Below, piece by piece: positions 51,944 to 59,772 of a DNA stretch of 64,000 bases (position 1 is its first letter; each line of letters starts with the position of its first letter). The stretch spans positions 2,964,746 to 3,028,745 of the forward strand of contig NZ_JAERQZ010000001.1 of the NCBI RefSeq assembly GCF_016735515.1, given 5' to 3'. The stretch comes from Piscinibacter sp. HJYY11 (GTDB lineage: Bacteria > Pseudomonadota > Gammaproteobacteria > Burkholderiales > Burkholderiaceae_C). The notes below the pieces were generated by a model that was given only the letters and a program-made list of their open reading frames with translations, searched no databases and had not been told where the DNA came from. Made by a program: the position numbers and the translations under genes.

Positions 51944-53149
51944 TCAACGCTCGAAACGGATGGCGTCGGCCAGCAGTCGCACACCGCCCGCCGGCGCACC
52001 GCGCACCTCGAGCTGCGCGCCGGCGACGAGGTCGCCTGCGGTGCCGGCGGCAAAGCGGGTGTCGCCGTCCCATGCGACGGTGACGCCGCGCAGCACCAGC
52101 GTCTGCGTGGCCACGTCGACCGACTCGATCGGCCCGTGCAGCTCGAATTCCTGCTGGCCACCGCGCTTGAAGTCGACCACGCTCGCCACCAGCACACCGC
52201 CCTGCATGACACCTTCAACCTCGACCCGCACGCCATTGGCCAGGTCGGCAAGCGTGCCGCGGCGCACCGTCACGCCGGGCCCGCTGGCGTTCACCGGCAC
52301 ACCGGCGACGAGGAAACTGGCGCTGCTCACGAAACCATGCACGTGGCCTTCGACCTCGGCCTCGTTGCGCTCGGGGAAATTGCGCTGCGAGGTATGCACC
52401 GCGCTCGCCACCCAGCGGCCCGAGACCAGGGTGGTGTTGAGGCTCACCCGCACCGACAACCCGTCGGCGAGTGTCGGCAGCGCGGCCGGCGAGACGCTGC
52501 CGTAGTCGATGAGCGCAGCGCCGATGGTGAAGGTGCGCGTCGGCAATGCCGCGAGGTTGGCGATGCGCCCGCGCAGCGTGTACTGCGCCAGCGAGGCGCG
52601 GCGCTCGATGCGGGTGGCGGTGTAGGCCCCAACGCTGCTGTCGTAGAAGCCATGCACGGCCACGAGTTGCGCCGCCTGCACGTCGGCCAGCCCGGCGGTG
52701 AAGCCGTCGAAGAAGGTGTCCGCGTCGACGTGCACGGTCTGCCCGAGCACGACGAGGCGTGAGGCCGGCACGTCGACCGATTCCACCGGCCCGGCGATCT
52801 CATGGCCGAACTGGATCTGGCTCGCCGTGCCCTGGCCGGAGTTGCCGCGCAGCCGGCCCTGCACCTCGACCACCATGCCGAGCCGCAGGTCGGTGCGCGG
52901 GTGCACCACGCCGTCGTCGTCGACGACCACTGCGGCGCTGTCGTCGAAGCGGATGCCGTTGACGATCACCGAGCCGAAGCCGGTGACGCGGCCGCTGGAG
53001 GTGGTCGGGTTCTCGACCGTCTGGCCGGTGCCGCCGCTGTCGACGCCGCCGCAGCCGGGCAACACCGCTGCCAGCAGCAGCAAGGCCATCAGCGCGGCGA
53101 GCGAAAGCACGGTGGTCGAGGTGGGCTTCCAGAACGGCGGGCGCTTCAT
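51944..53149 (-). CDS. DUF5666-like repeat lipoprotein
   Basis: This 401-residue protein has a lipoprotein signal with lipobox LPGC (Cys33). The mature part is made of about five related beta-rich modules, each ~65-75 residues, with phrases such as GRVTGFGSVIVNGIRFD, RLGMVVEVQGRL, PVESVDVPASRLVVLGQTV and PIESVDVATQTLVLRGVTV. They look like OB-fold repeats of the DUF5666 type. It is probably anchored in the outer membrane. Function is unknown. ATG 53149 overlaps the upstream gene's stop (ATGA). Confidence 0.82.
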   Translation of the reverse strand: MKRPPFWKPTSTTVLSLAALMALLLLAAVLPGCGGVDSGGTGQTVENPTTSSGRVTGFGSVIVNGIRFDDSAAVVVDDDGVVHPRTDLRLGMVVEVQGRLRGNSGQGTASQIQFGHEIAGPVESVDVPASRLVVLGQTVHVDADTFFDGFTAGLADVQAAQLVAVHGFYDSSVGAYTATRIERRASLAQYTLRGRIANLAALPTRTFTIGAALIDYGSVSPAALPTLADGLSVRVSLNTTLVSGRWVASAVHTSQRNFPERNEAEVEGHVHGFVSSASFLVAGVPVNASGPGVTVRRGTLADLANGVRVEVEGVMQGGVLVASVVDFKRGGQQEFELHGPIESVDVATQTLVLRGVTVAWDGDTRFAAGTAGDLVAGAQLEVRGAPAGGVRLLADAIRFER

Positions 53150-54084
53150 GTACTGCTCCTTCGGGTCGCCTTGCGGGCGGCCCGGCGCGTGGCGCGCGTC
53201 GCGCTGTCTTCGGCGCTCGTCGGGGTGTCGCCTGGGGTGGCCGATGCGGCCGGTGCCGCGTCGTGCATCGGCGCGTGGTAGCCGTACAGGCCGACGCGAA
53301 GCCGCTGGTCCTGCGGGCGGCCGAGGCGCGCGTCTTCGTCGATCGCCTTCTGCACGGCCGGCGCGAGCGTGCGCAGCAACTGCTGCCACTGCTCGCGGAC
53401 CAGCGGCTGCAGGCGCTGCACCGATTCCGTCGAGAGCTCGTCGGCAAACACCGCCTGCTCCAGGTGCTGCGGCTCGGGCGACACCACGTTGGTGACTGCC
53501 GCGTGCAAGTGGTCGCCCACATTGCTGGCCAAAAAGCCCAGCATGCGCGGCTCGTCGCCCGCCGGGGCAAAGCGTTCGCGCAGCAACTCCACCAGGTCCT
53601 TCGCCTCGTCCACACGCGCAAGCCCCAGGCGGCACAGCTCTTCGAGCAGGCTGCGCGGGTGCACGTCTTTCGTCACCGACTGCGCCAGCGCCTCGAAGCT
53701 CGCGCCGGCCCCCTGGCGCGGCAACGCGGTGTGCGCGTGCCAGGCCGGATCGCTGAGCCAGCGGGTGAACACCTGCGTGGCCGGCGTGCGCCTGGCTTCG
53801 GCCACCGGCTCGCGCTGAAGCAGCCGGGTGACCTCGCGCCGGTTGAGGCCGGTGGCGGTGCTGACGCGGCTCGCCGCGCGGTGGGGCGAGGCGTCGGGGT
53901 GGGCGGCCAGCGCCGCGTCGACGAAGGCGGCGCGCAACAGCTCGTCGAGATCGGCATGGTGCAGGCCCCGCGCGATCGCGAGCTGCGCCAGCGGCGTCAG
54001 CAGCGCACGGCAAGCCGCCAGCACGGCCGAGGTGTCGGGGGCGGCAGACGGTGCAGGCGGCAGGGATCGGTCGTCAACGAACAA
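53146..54084 (-). CDS. DUF6502-like protein, possible regulator
   Basis: This 312-residue cytoplasmic protein resembles proteins annotated DUF6502. The N-terminal third has GLHHADLDELLRAAFVDAA and RVSTATGLNRREVTRLLQRE, which reads as a helix-turn-helix, so it may bind DNA. The middle has SFEALAQSVTKDVHPRSLLEEL. The C-terminal tail is Arg/Thr/Ala-rich. No membrane segment is present. The start is taken as TTG 54084, the most upstream start codon in frame, without a strong ribosome site. It heads the four-gene operon, so it could regulate it. Confidence 0.72.
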   Translation of the reverse strand: MFVDDRSLPPAPSAAPDTSAVLAACRALLTPLAQLAIARGLHHADLDELLRAAFVDAALAAHPDASPHRAASRVSTATGLNRREVTRLLQREPVAEARRTPATQVFTRWLSDPAWHAHTALPRQGAGASFEALAQSVTKDVHPRSLLEELCRLGLARVDEAKDLVELLRERFAPAGDEPRMLGFLASNVGDHLHAAVTNVVSPEPQHLEQAVFADELSTESVQRLQPLVREQWQQLLRTLAPAVQKAIDEDARLGRPQDQRLRVGLYGYHAPMHDAAPAASATPGDTPTSAEDSATRATRRAARKATRRSST

Positions 54085-54198
54085 GGCGTGCGCAAAAGGG
54101 CCACGGGAAAGGGCACCTTAACACGAATGTGCGTTTTGCACATTTGCGGGATTGCCCGGTGGGAGCGGGCGAAAGTCGCAGGAAAGCGCTCCCCCGCC

Positions 54199-55017
54199 TC
54201 ACCAGGAGAGCGGGTTGAGGCGGTAGCAGCGCGACAGCTCCTCGTAGAGCGCCGGGTGCTCCCCGGCCAGCGCTTGCGGCTGCTCGAAGAACACCTCGCT
54301 CGCCACCGCGAAAAACTCGGCCGGGTTGGTGGCGCCGTAGGGGTTGAGCAACGTCGGCGCACCAGCGTCGACCGCCGACTGCAGCCGTGTGAACTCGGCC
54401 GCCAACACCTGCGCCCAGCGCTCGCGGGCGCGGCGCGGCAGCCACGGTGCGCCGTTGGCGGCACCGTTTTCCTGGTCGAGCTGGTGGGCGAATTCATGGA
54501 TGACCACGTTCTGCCCGTCGGCGGGCTCGGCCGCGCCGTCCAGCGTGTCTTGCCACGACAGGATCACCTGCCCCTGCGACCACGACTCGCCCGAGAGCGC
54601 CAGCCGCTGTTCCTGCAGCACGCCGCTGCCGTCGGCATGTACCCGGTCGACGGCAAACGCCCCCGGGTAGACCAGCACCTGGCGCAGCTGCGGGTAGTAG
54701 CCCGGGCGCCGCCGGTTCAAGAGCAGCAGGCAGGCCTGCGCGGCGACGGTGACGCGCATCTCGTCGGTGATGGCCAGGCCCGCGCACCCGATGAAGGGCT
54801 TTTCGGCGAGGAACACCTGGATGTGCTTCTTCAGCTGCAGCTGCAGATCGGCCGGCAGGTGGCGCACATAGGGCACGCGCCGGCGCAGGATCTCGCGCCA
54901 CTCGGGCGGGAAGGGCTGGCGGCGGATGCGCGCGCGGCGCAGCGCCGTCCACACCGGCTCACCGGCGAACCAGCCCACGAGCAGCAGCATCACGCCGGCG
55001 GCGATGAACAAGGTCAC
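54199..55017 (-). CDS. mtfA: MtfA-family zinc peptidase
   Basis: This 272-residue protein matches MtfA, a zinc aminopeptidase that in E. coli also binds the repressor Mlc and so affects glucose PTS expression. The zinc site is His174-Glu175-x-x-His178 in VIHEFAHQLDQ, with a further Glu probably in NPAEFFAVASEVFFE. There is an N-terminal hydrophobic segment (residues 2-18), so it may be membrane-tethered. GTG 55017 has AGGAAGG before it and is preferred over TTG 55077. Confidence 0.9.
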   Translation of the reverse strand: MTLFIAAGVMLLLVGWFAGEPVWTALRRARIRRQPFPPEWREILRRRVPYVRHLPADLQLQLKKHIQVFLAEKPFIGCAGLAITDEMRVTVAAQACLLLLNRRRPGYYPQLRQVLVYPGAFAVDRVHADGSGVLQEQRLALSGESWSQGQVILSWQDTLDGAAEPADGQNVVIHEFAHQLDQENGAANGAPWLPRRARERWAQVLAAEFTRLQSAVDAGAPTLLNPYGATNPAEFFAVASEVFFEQPQALAGEHPALYEELSRCYRLNPLSW

Positions 55018-55141
55018 GTGCTGCCCTTCCTGCAGACGGAGAGACCCCTGAGCTGGGTCCGGACGCGCAGGTTTCAAGGCTTGCGACTACAGTGCGCCCG
55101 GCCCCCGGTGGCTTCTTCTTTCCTATCCTCAGGAGACCTGC

Positions 55142-55984
55142 ATGAAGCGAATCGTGAACCTGTCGGCCCTCGTGGCCGCCACCCTGGCGATCTCGGCCTG
55201 TGTCCAGACGCCCTCCGCGCCCACGCCGCCTGCAACGGCCCCCGCCGGCCCCGAACTGTCGCTGTCGCGCCTGGAGTGCGGCACGGGCATCACCAACGAC
55301 GTGGGCCGGTTCTCCGACACCTACGCGATGGACGGCAAGAAGGTGCCGTTCGTGTTCAGCTGCTACCTCATCCAGCGTGGCGACGAGTACCTGCTGTGGG
55401 ACAGCGGCCACGCCATGACGGCCGGCGCGCCGGCCCCCAAGGTGAGCCTCGTCGACCAGCTGGCGCAGCGTGGCATCAGGCCCGAGCAGATCAAGTTCCT
55501 CGGCATCAGCCACTACCACAACGACCACATCGGCCAGGCCGCGTCGTTCCCGCAGGCCACGCTGCTGATCGGCAAGGGCGACTGGGACGTGGTCTCGTCG
55601 CCCAAGCCGGTGGGCACCAACCCGGCCTTCCTCGCGCCCTGGCTCACCGGCGGCAGCAAGCTCGAGACCGTGCCGCTCGACAAGGACGTCTTCGGCGACG
55701 GCCGCGTCATCATGCTGACCACGCCCGGCCACACACCCGGCCACCACAGCCTGCTGGTGAAGCTGAAGGACACCGGCCCGGTGCTGCTGACCGGCGACCT
55801 GGCGCATTTCCACGAGAACTACGAGACCAACGGCGTGCCCAGCTTCAACACCAACCGCGCCGAGACGCTCGCCTCGCTTGACCGCTTCAAGAAGATCGCG
55901 GCCCAGTTGAAGGCGACGGTGGTGCTGCAGCACGACGCACGCGACGTGGGCAAGCTGCCGGCCTTCCCGGCGGCGGCGAAGTAG
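55142..55984 (+). CDS. metallo-beta-lactamase-fold lipoprotein, N-acyl homoserine lactonase-like
   Basis: This 280-residue protein has a lipoprotein signal with lipobox ISAC (Cys20) and a metallo-beta-lactamase fold. The zinc motif is His124-x-His126-x-Asp128-His129 (SHYHNDHIG); further ligands are in TTPGHTPGHHS, LTGDLAH and VLQHDA. The pattern is that of the AiiA/AttM lactonase group, which opens N-acyl homoserine lactones, but other lactones or esters are possible. Lipid anchoring would place it in the periplasm or on the outer membrane. ATG 55142 has AGGAGACCTGC before it. Confidence 0.88.
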   Translation: MKRIVNLSALVAATLAISACVQTPSAPTPPATAPAGPELSLSRLECGTGITNDVGRFSDTYAMDGKKVPFVFSCYLIQRGDEYLLWDSGHAMTAGAPAPKVSLVDQLAQRGIRPEQIKFLGISHYHNDHIGQAASFPQATLLIGKGDWDVVSSPKPVGTNPAFLAPWLTGGSKLETVPLDKDVFGDGRVIMLTTPGHTPGHHSLLVKLKDTGPVLLTGDLAHFHENYETNGVPSFNTNRAETLASLDRFKKIAAQLKATVVLQHDARDVGKLPAFPAAAK

Positions 55985-55990
55985 GCCAGT

Positions 55991-56344
55991 TCACTTCACC
56001 CGGTCGCCGTAGGTGATGGCCGTGAGGCGGCCCGACTCGAAGCGCAGCATGGTCATGAACTGGCCACGGCCGGGGTTGTAGGTCCACTCGTCGACGGTCT
56101 CGCAGGGCGTGACGTTGACGATGGTCCTGCCACCGGCACCGCCGGTCGTTTCCTGCGTGGGCGCGACCGGCTTGCAGAACGACTCGCGGTGCACCGGCTC
56201 ACCACATTTCTGCAGCACCGACGCCTTGCCCTCGCCGACGTTGGCCAGGTCGTTCTTGCAGCGCATCGACTGGGCCTGCGCCGACCAGGGCGCGAGCACG
56301 GCGGTGGTGATGCAGAGGGTGGCAAGGGCGCGGGTCGGTTTCAT
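55991..56344 (-). CDS. DUF2845-like small exported protein
   Basis: This 117-residue protein has a signal peptide (1-24, ending SAQA) and four Cys residues (MRCKNDL, LQKCGEP, SFCKPV, TPCETV) in the layout of DUF2845 proteins, with the family-like KASVLQKCGEP and a C-terminal strand RFESGRLTAITYGDR. Function is unknown; two disulfides are likely in the periplasm. It is convergent with the lactonase-like gene. Confidence 0.85.
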   Translation of the reverse strand: MKPTRALATLCITTAVLAPWSAQAQSMRCKNDLANVGEGKASVLQKCGEPVHRESFCKPVAPTQETTGGAGGRTIVNVTPCETVDEWTYNPGRGQFMTMLRFESGRLTAITYGDRVK

Positions 56345-56451
56345 GCGGGGCTCCAGTCGTGCGAGGCACGATGCTCGCCGATCCGCTGGCCACCGGATGC
56401 GTCGCCTGTGTAAAGCCCCGGCAAAGAAGTTGAGACGATGCCCGTTGGAGA

Positions 56452-56979
56452 TCAGTCGGGCGTGAGCTCGAGGGCCACGAGGAAGCGCGACACCATGTTG
56501 TAAGACGAGATCACGGCGATCAGCTCGACGAGGTGCGTGTCGTTGCCGAGCGCGGCGCGGGCCGCGGCGAAGGTGCTGTCGGCCACCTTCACGTCGCGTG
56601 TCATCTCGACGGTGAGTTGCAACGCCGCCCGCTCGGTCGGGTTGAAGAGCATGGCGTCGATGGCGGGCAACGAGCGCAGCGCCTCGAGCTGCGCGGGCGT
56701 GCCACCCGCGTCGAGGAAGGGCTGGCTGTGGTGGTGGAACTCGTACTCCGCCCCGTTGAGGACCGCGACTCCGAGCATGCCGATCTCACGCAGCAGCGGC
56801 GACAGCGAGAGCTCGGTGCGCACGCGGCCCATCATCAAGCCCCAGCCGGTCGCGAACGGGGTGCTGTAGAGCAGCAGGCGGTCGAGCTCGGCGAGGCGGC
56901 CGCCGCGGCGTTTGCGGATGGCGTCGACCAGTTCCGGCGGGCCGGCCTGTTCATCGGTGATGTAGGGAATGCGCGGCAT
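56452..56979 (-). CDS. carboxymuconolactone decarboxylase (AhpD-like) family protein
   Basis: This 175-residue all-helical protein resembles the CMD/AhpD-like family: LRTELSLSPLLREI-type helix (here VRTELSLSPLLREIGMLGVAVL), then EYEFHHHSQPFLDAG. The CxxC pair of AhpD is absent, so it is more like the non-thiol decarboxylase branch. Substrate unknown. It is divergent from the IclR gene, a common arrangement for aromatic-acid pathways, so that regulator may control it. ATG 56979 begins the conserved part; a longer frame to 57123 is rejected. Confidence 0.85.
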   Translation of the reverse strand: MPRIPYITDEQAGPPELVDAIRKRRGGRLAELDRLLLYSTPFATGWGLMMGRVRTELSLSPLLREIGMLGVAVLNGAEYEFHHHSQPFLDAGGTPAQLEALRSLPAIDAMLFNPTERAALQLTVEMTRDVKVADSTFAAARAALGNDTHLVELIAVISSYNMVSRFLVALELTPD

Positions 56980-57177
56980 CGCAAGTTCTGTTCGACGGAC
57001 TTTTGGGGTCCCTTTTTCAGAGTGTCTGAAACCTTTCATCGGCAGGTCAATAGGGGTCACCCATGGACCGGTTTGGGCCGCAGGTGCCGCACACTGGTGG
57101 AATAAAAAGAACATCGATTCCACTTAGCAGAACACCGCGTGCCTCACCACGGCGGTGTATTCGGAGGTCTCCTCGCC

Positions 57178-57999
57178 ATGTCCCAGGTCCTGTCCCCCTC
57201 GACGCCCACCGCCGTGCCCGCGGCCGTGGCCCATGACAACGCCGCCGCCGCGGCCCCCATGCCGCCCACCGTCGCGCCGCCGCCTTCGGCCCCCGCCGAT
57301 GGCGTGGCCGCGGTGGACCGCGCGCTGTCCATCGCCACCACGCTGGCACGCGCGAGCGCCCCGCTCACGCTGGCCGAGCTCGCGCGCCGCACCGGCATGT
57401 ACAAGAGCACGCTGCTGCGGCTGCTCGCCTCGCTGGCACGCGCCGGCCTGGTCGTGCACCGCAGCGACAAGCGCTATGCACTCGGCCCGCTGGCCTTTCT
57501 CTTCGGCCGCTCGTTCGAGCAGACCTATGGGCTGAAGGAAGGTGTGCAGCCGGTCCTCGAGTGGCTGGTGAACAAGGGCACCGAGAGCCCCTCATTCCAC
57601 GTGCGACACGGCAAGGACTCGCGGCTGTGCCTGTTCCGCATCGACTCGGCGCACTCCACGCTCGACCGCGTGCGCGCGGGCGACGTGCTGCCGCTCAACC
57701 GCGGCGCGGCCGGCAAGGTGCTGCATGCATTCGCCGGCGGGCTCAACGTGGCCGGCGACACCCCGCTGCTGCACAACTCCTTCGGCGAGCGCGACCCGCT
57801 GTGCGGCGCGGTCGCGGCGCCGGTCTTCGGCCCGGCCGGCATCCTGCTCGGTGCGCTGTCGCTGTCAGGGCCGCTCGAGCGCTTTTCCGACCTGGCCGTG
57901 CAGCGCATGAACTCGCTGCTCTTCACCGCTGCCGAGACGGCCACCCGAGCGCTGGGCGGGCAATGGCCGGTGACGAGCGGGCAGCGCCTGGCGGGTTGA
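57178..57999 (+). CDS. IclR-family transcriptional regulator
   Basis: This 273-residue regulator has an Ala/Pro-rich N-terminal extension (residues 1-40), an IclR winged helix (~42-100, SAPLTLAELARRTGMYKSTLLRLL) and a GAF-like effector domain (~110-265) with LNRGAAGKVLHAF. IclR proteins usually control carbon or aromatic acid catabolism. The divergent decarboxylase-family gene 198 bases away is the likely target. ATG 57178 follows GGAGGTCTCCTCGCC. Confidence 0.92.
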   Translation: MSQVLSPSTPTAVPAAVAHDNAAAAAPMPPTVAPPPSAPADGVAAVDRALSIATTLARASAPLTLAELARRTGMYKSTLLRLLASLARAGLVVHRSDKRYALGPLAFLFGRSFEQTYGLKEGVQPVLEWLVNKGTESPSFHVRHGKDSRLCLFRIDSAHSTLDRVRAGDVLPLNRGAAGKVLHAFAGGLNVAGDTPLLHNSFGERDPLCGAVAAPVFGPAGILLGALSLSGPLERFSDLAVQRMNSLLFTAAETATRALGGQWPVTSGQRLAG

Positions 58000-58788
58000 T
58001 CAGGGCGCGGTGACGAAGGCCGTCACCGCCGCCACCACCTCGGGCGACTGCAGCAGGCGCCGGTGGCCGAGACCGTCGAGGCGCAGGAACTGCGCCGGCC
58101 CGGCCCACTTCGCGTGGCTCGCTTCCGCGTCGGCGATCGGCACCACCCGGTCGTCGGCCGAATGCACGAACAGCACCGGCTGCTTCAGGGCGGCCGCACG
58201 GCGCGGCGTCGAGATCGAATGCACGTCGACGCCCATCGCCCGCAGCGCTTCGAGCATCTGCTCCGCCTGCTCGGGCGACAGGCCGGCCTGAGCGGCAAAC
58301 CCCTTGGCGTACATCGCATAACGCGCCGGCGCCGAAATCAGCGCCAGGCGCTGCGCCGGCAGGCCGAGCGCGACCGCCTCCACCGTGACCGCCGTCGCGA
58401 TGGAGTGCGCCACCACCGCACGCAGCGGCCCCAGAGCCTCCTGTGCCGCGACGAACGCCCGCGCCGAGCCCGGGATGGAGGTGCGCTCGCCGGCCGATTC
58501 ACCGTGCGCCGGCAGGTTGACGGCGATCACCTTGTGCCCCGCCGCGAGCAGCGCCGGCGCAAACGCGGCGAGGTCGCTCGCCTTGCCATCCCAGCCATGC
58601 ATCAACAGCACCGCGGGCCCCTCGCCCCACTCGGCGGCCGCCAGCGGGCCGCTCGGGCTGTCGATGAGTCGGCGGCGCGCGCCGGGCATGAAGTCGAGCG
58701 ACGGCGCCTTCGCCTGCGGGGATGGCGTGAGGAAGGCCAGCGCGGCGCGCTCGACGGCAGGATCGACGGTCAGGGTGGTGTCGTTCAT
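58000..58788 (-). CDS. alpha/beta hydrolase
   Basis: This 262-residue hydrolase has the alpha/beta fold: LLMHGWDGKASDL for the oxyanion hole, nucleophile Ser in VVAHSIATAV (an AHSIA elbow instead of GHSxG), Asp in VHSADDRVVPI and His in LDGLGHRRLL. No signal peptide. The degenerate elbow lacks the first Gly, seen in some esterases and C-C hydrolases. The substrate is unknown. Its stop directly abuts the IclR stop (57999/58000). Confidence 0.88.
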   Translation of the reverse strand: MNDTTLTVDPAVERAALAFLTPSPQAKAPSLDFMPGARRRLIDSPSGPLAAAEWGEGPAVLLMHGWDGKASDLAAFAPALLAAGHKVIAVNLPAHGESAGERTSIPGSARAFVAAQEALGPLRAVVAHSIATAVTVEAVALGLPAQRLALISAPARYAMYAKGFAAQAGLSPEQAEQMLEALRAMGVDVHSISTPRRAAALKQPVLFVHSADDRVVPIADAEASHAKWAGPAQFLRLDGLGHRRLLQSPEVVAAVTAFVTAP

Positions 58789-58941
58789 CGGCTTCTCCTT
58801 TGAATGATGATCATCATACTAAACCAGCTAAAACCAGCGTTGAGTCGCCTGCACGACACGCCGCCTCGGGATCACACCGGGGCCGCGCGGTCCGTCGTCC
58901 GCCTATGCTCGGCGCTTTGGAAGCATCGGTACGGAGCACCC

Positions 58942-59727
58942 ATGAAACGTCTTGAAGGCAAGTCCGCCGTCGTCACCGGCGCCGCGAGCGGCATCGGCCG
59001 CGCCACCGCCAAGCTCTTCGCCGAGCAGGGCGCCAAGGTGGTCGCCGTCGACCGTGCCCCCGAAGTCGAGGCCACGGTGGCCGACATCCGCGCCGCCGGC
59101 GGCACCGCCATCGCGCTGCAGCGCGACACGTCCCAGGAGCAGGACGTGGCCGACTACATCGAAACGGCAGTACGCACCCATGGCGGGCTCGACGTGTGTT
59201 TTGCCAACGCGGGGGTGAGTGGCGGCCTGTGCGCCTTCGACGACTGGACTGTCGAGGAGTGGATGCGCATTCTCTCGATCAACCTGGTGGGCACCTTCCT
59301 CGCGATCAAGTACGCAACGCGCGTGATGGTGCCGGCGGGGCACGGCTCGATCATCTGCACCGCGTCGGTCGCGGGCCTGCGCTCGGGCGCGGGCGGGCCG
59401 CCCTACAGCGCGAGCAAGGCCGGCGTCATCAGCCTGGTGCAGACGAGCGCCAACCAGTTCGGAGGCACCGGCGTGCGGATCAATGCCATCTGCCCCGGGC
59501 TGATCGAGACGGGCATGACCAAGCCGGTGTTCGACCGGGCGCGTGAGCGGGGGACCGAGAACAAGATCGGGCAGTTGAACCCGCTGCGCCGCGGTGGGCT
59601 GCCGCATGAGATTGCGTATGCGGCGCTGTTCCTTGCGAGCGACGAGGCGTCGTATGTGAACGGGCACGCGATCCCGGTTGACGGCGGCTTGTCGTCGTCG
59701 TTGCCGGTGGTGCCGCCGAAGATGTGA
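58942..59727 (+). CDS. short-chain dehydrogenase/reductase
   Basis: This 261-residue NAD(P)-dependent oxidoreductase is a classical SDR. The cofactor loop is TGAASGIG, Asp after strand 2 (VAVDRAP) favours NAD, and the catalytic residues are in NAG, Ser (ICTASVAG) and YSASK. The C-terminal [11 protein letters not shown] is typical of the family. The substrate is unknown. ATG 58942 has ACGGAG ten bases before it. A longer frame to 58804 overlaps the divergent promoter region and is rejected. Confidence 0.92.
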   Translation: MKRLEGKSAVVTGAASGIGRATAKLFAEQGAKVVAVDRAPEVEATVADIRAAGGTAIALQRDTSQEQDVADYIETAVRTHGGLDVCFANAGVSGGLCAFDDWTVEEWMRILSINLVGTFLAIKYATRVMVPAGHGSIICTASVAGLRSGAGGPPYSASKAGVISLVQTSANQFGGTGVRINAICPGLIETGMTKPVFDRARERGTENKIGQLNPLRRGGLPHEIAYAALFLASDEASYVNGHAIPVDGGLSSSLPVVPPKM

Positions 59728-59772
59728 GTTCAGCGTACTGCGTGAGGCGGTGCCGGGACTCGGCCCGGCCTC

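Noticed and set aside
53263..55881. 872-codon plus-strand open frame
   Set aside because: It runs antisense to the DUF6502-like and mtfA genes and then out of frame through the lactonase-like gene; composition is that of a shadow frame.
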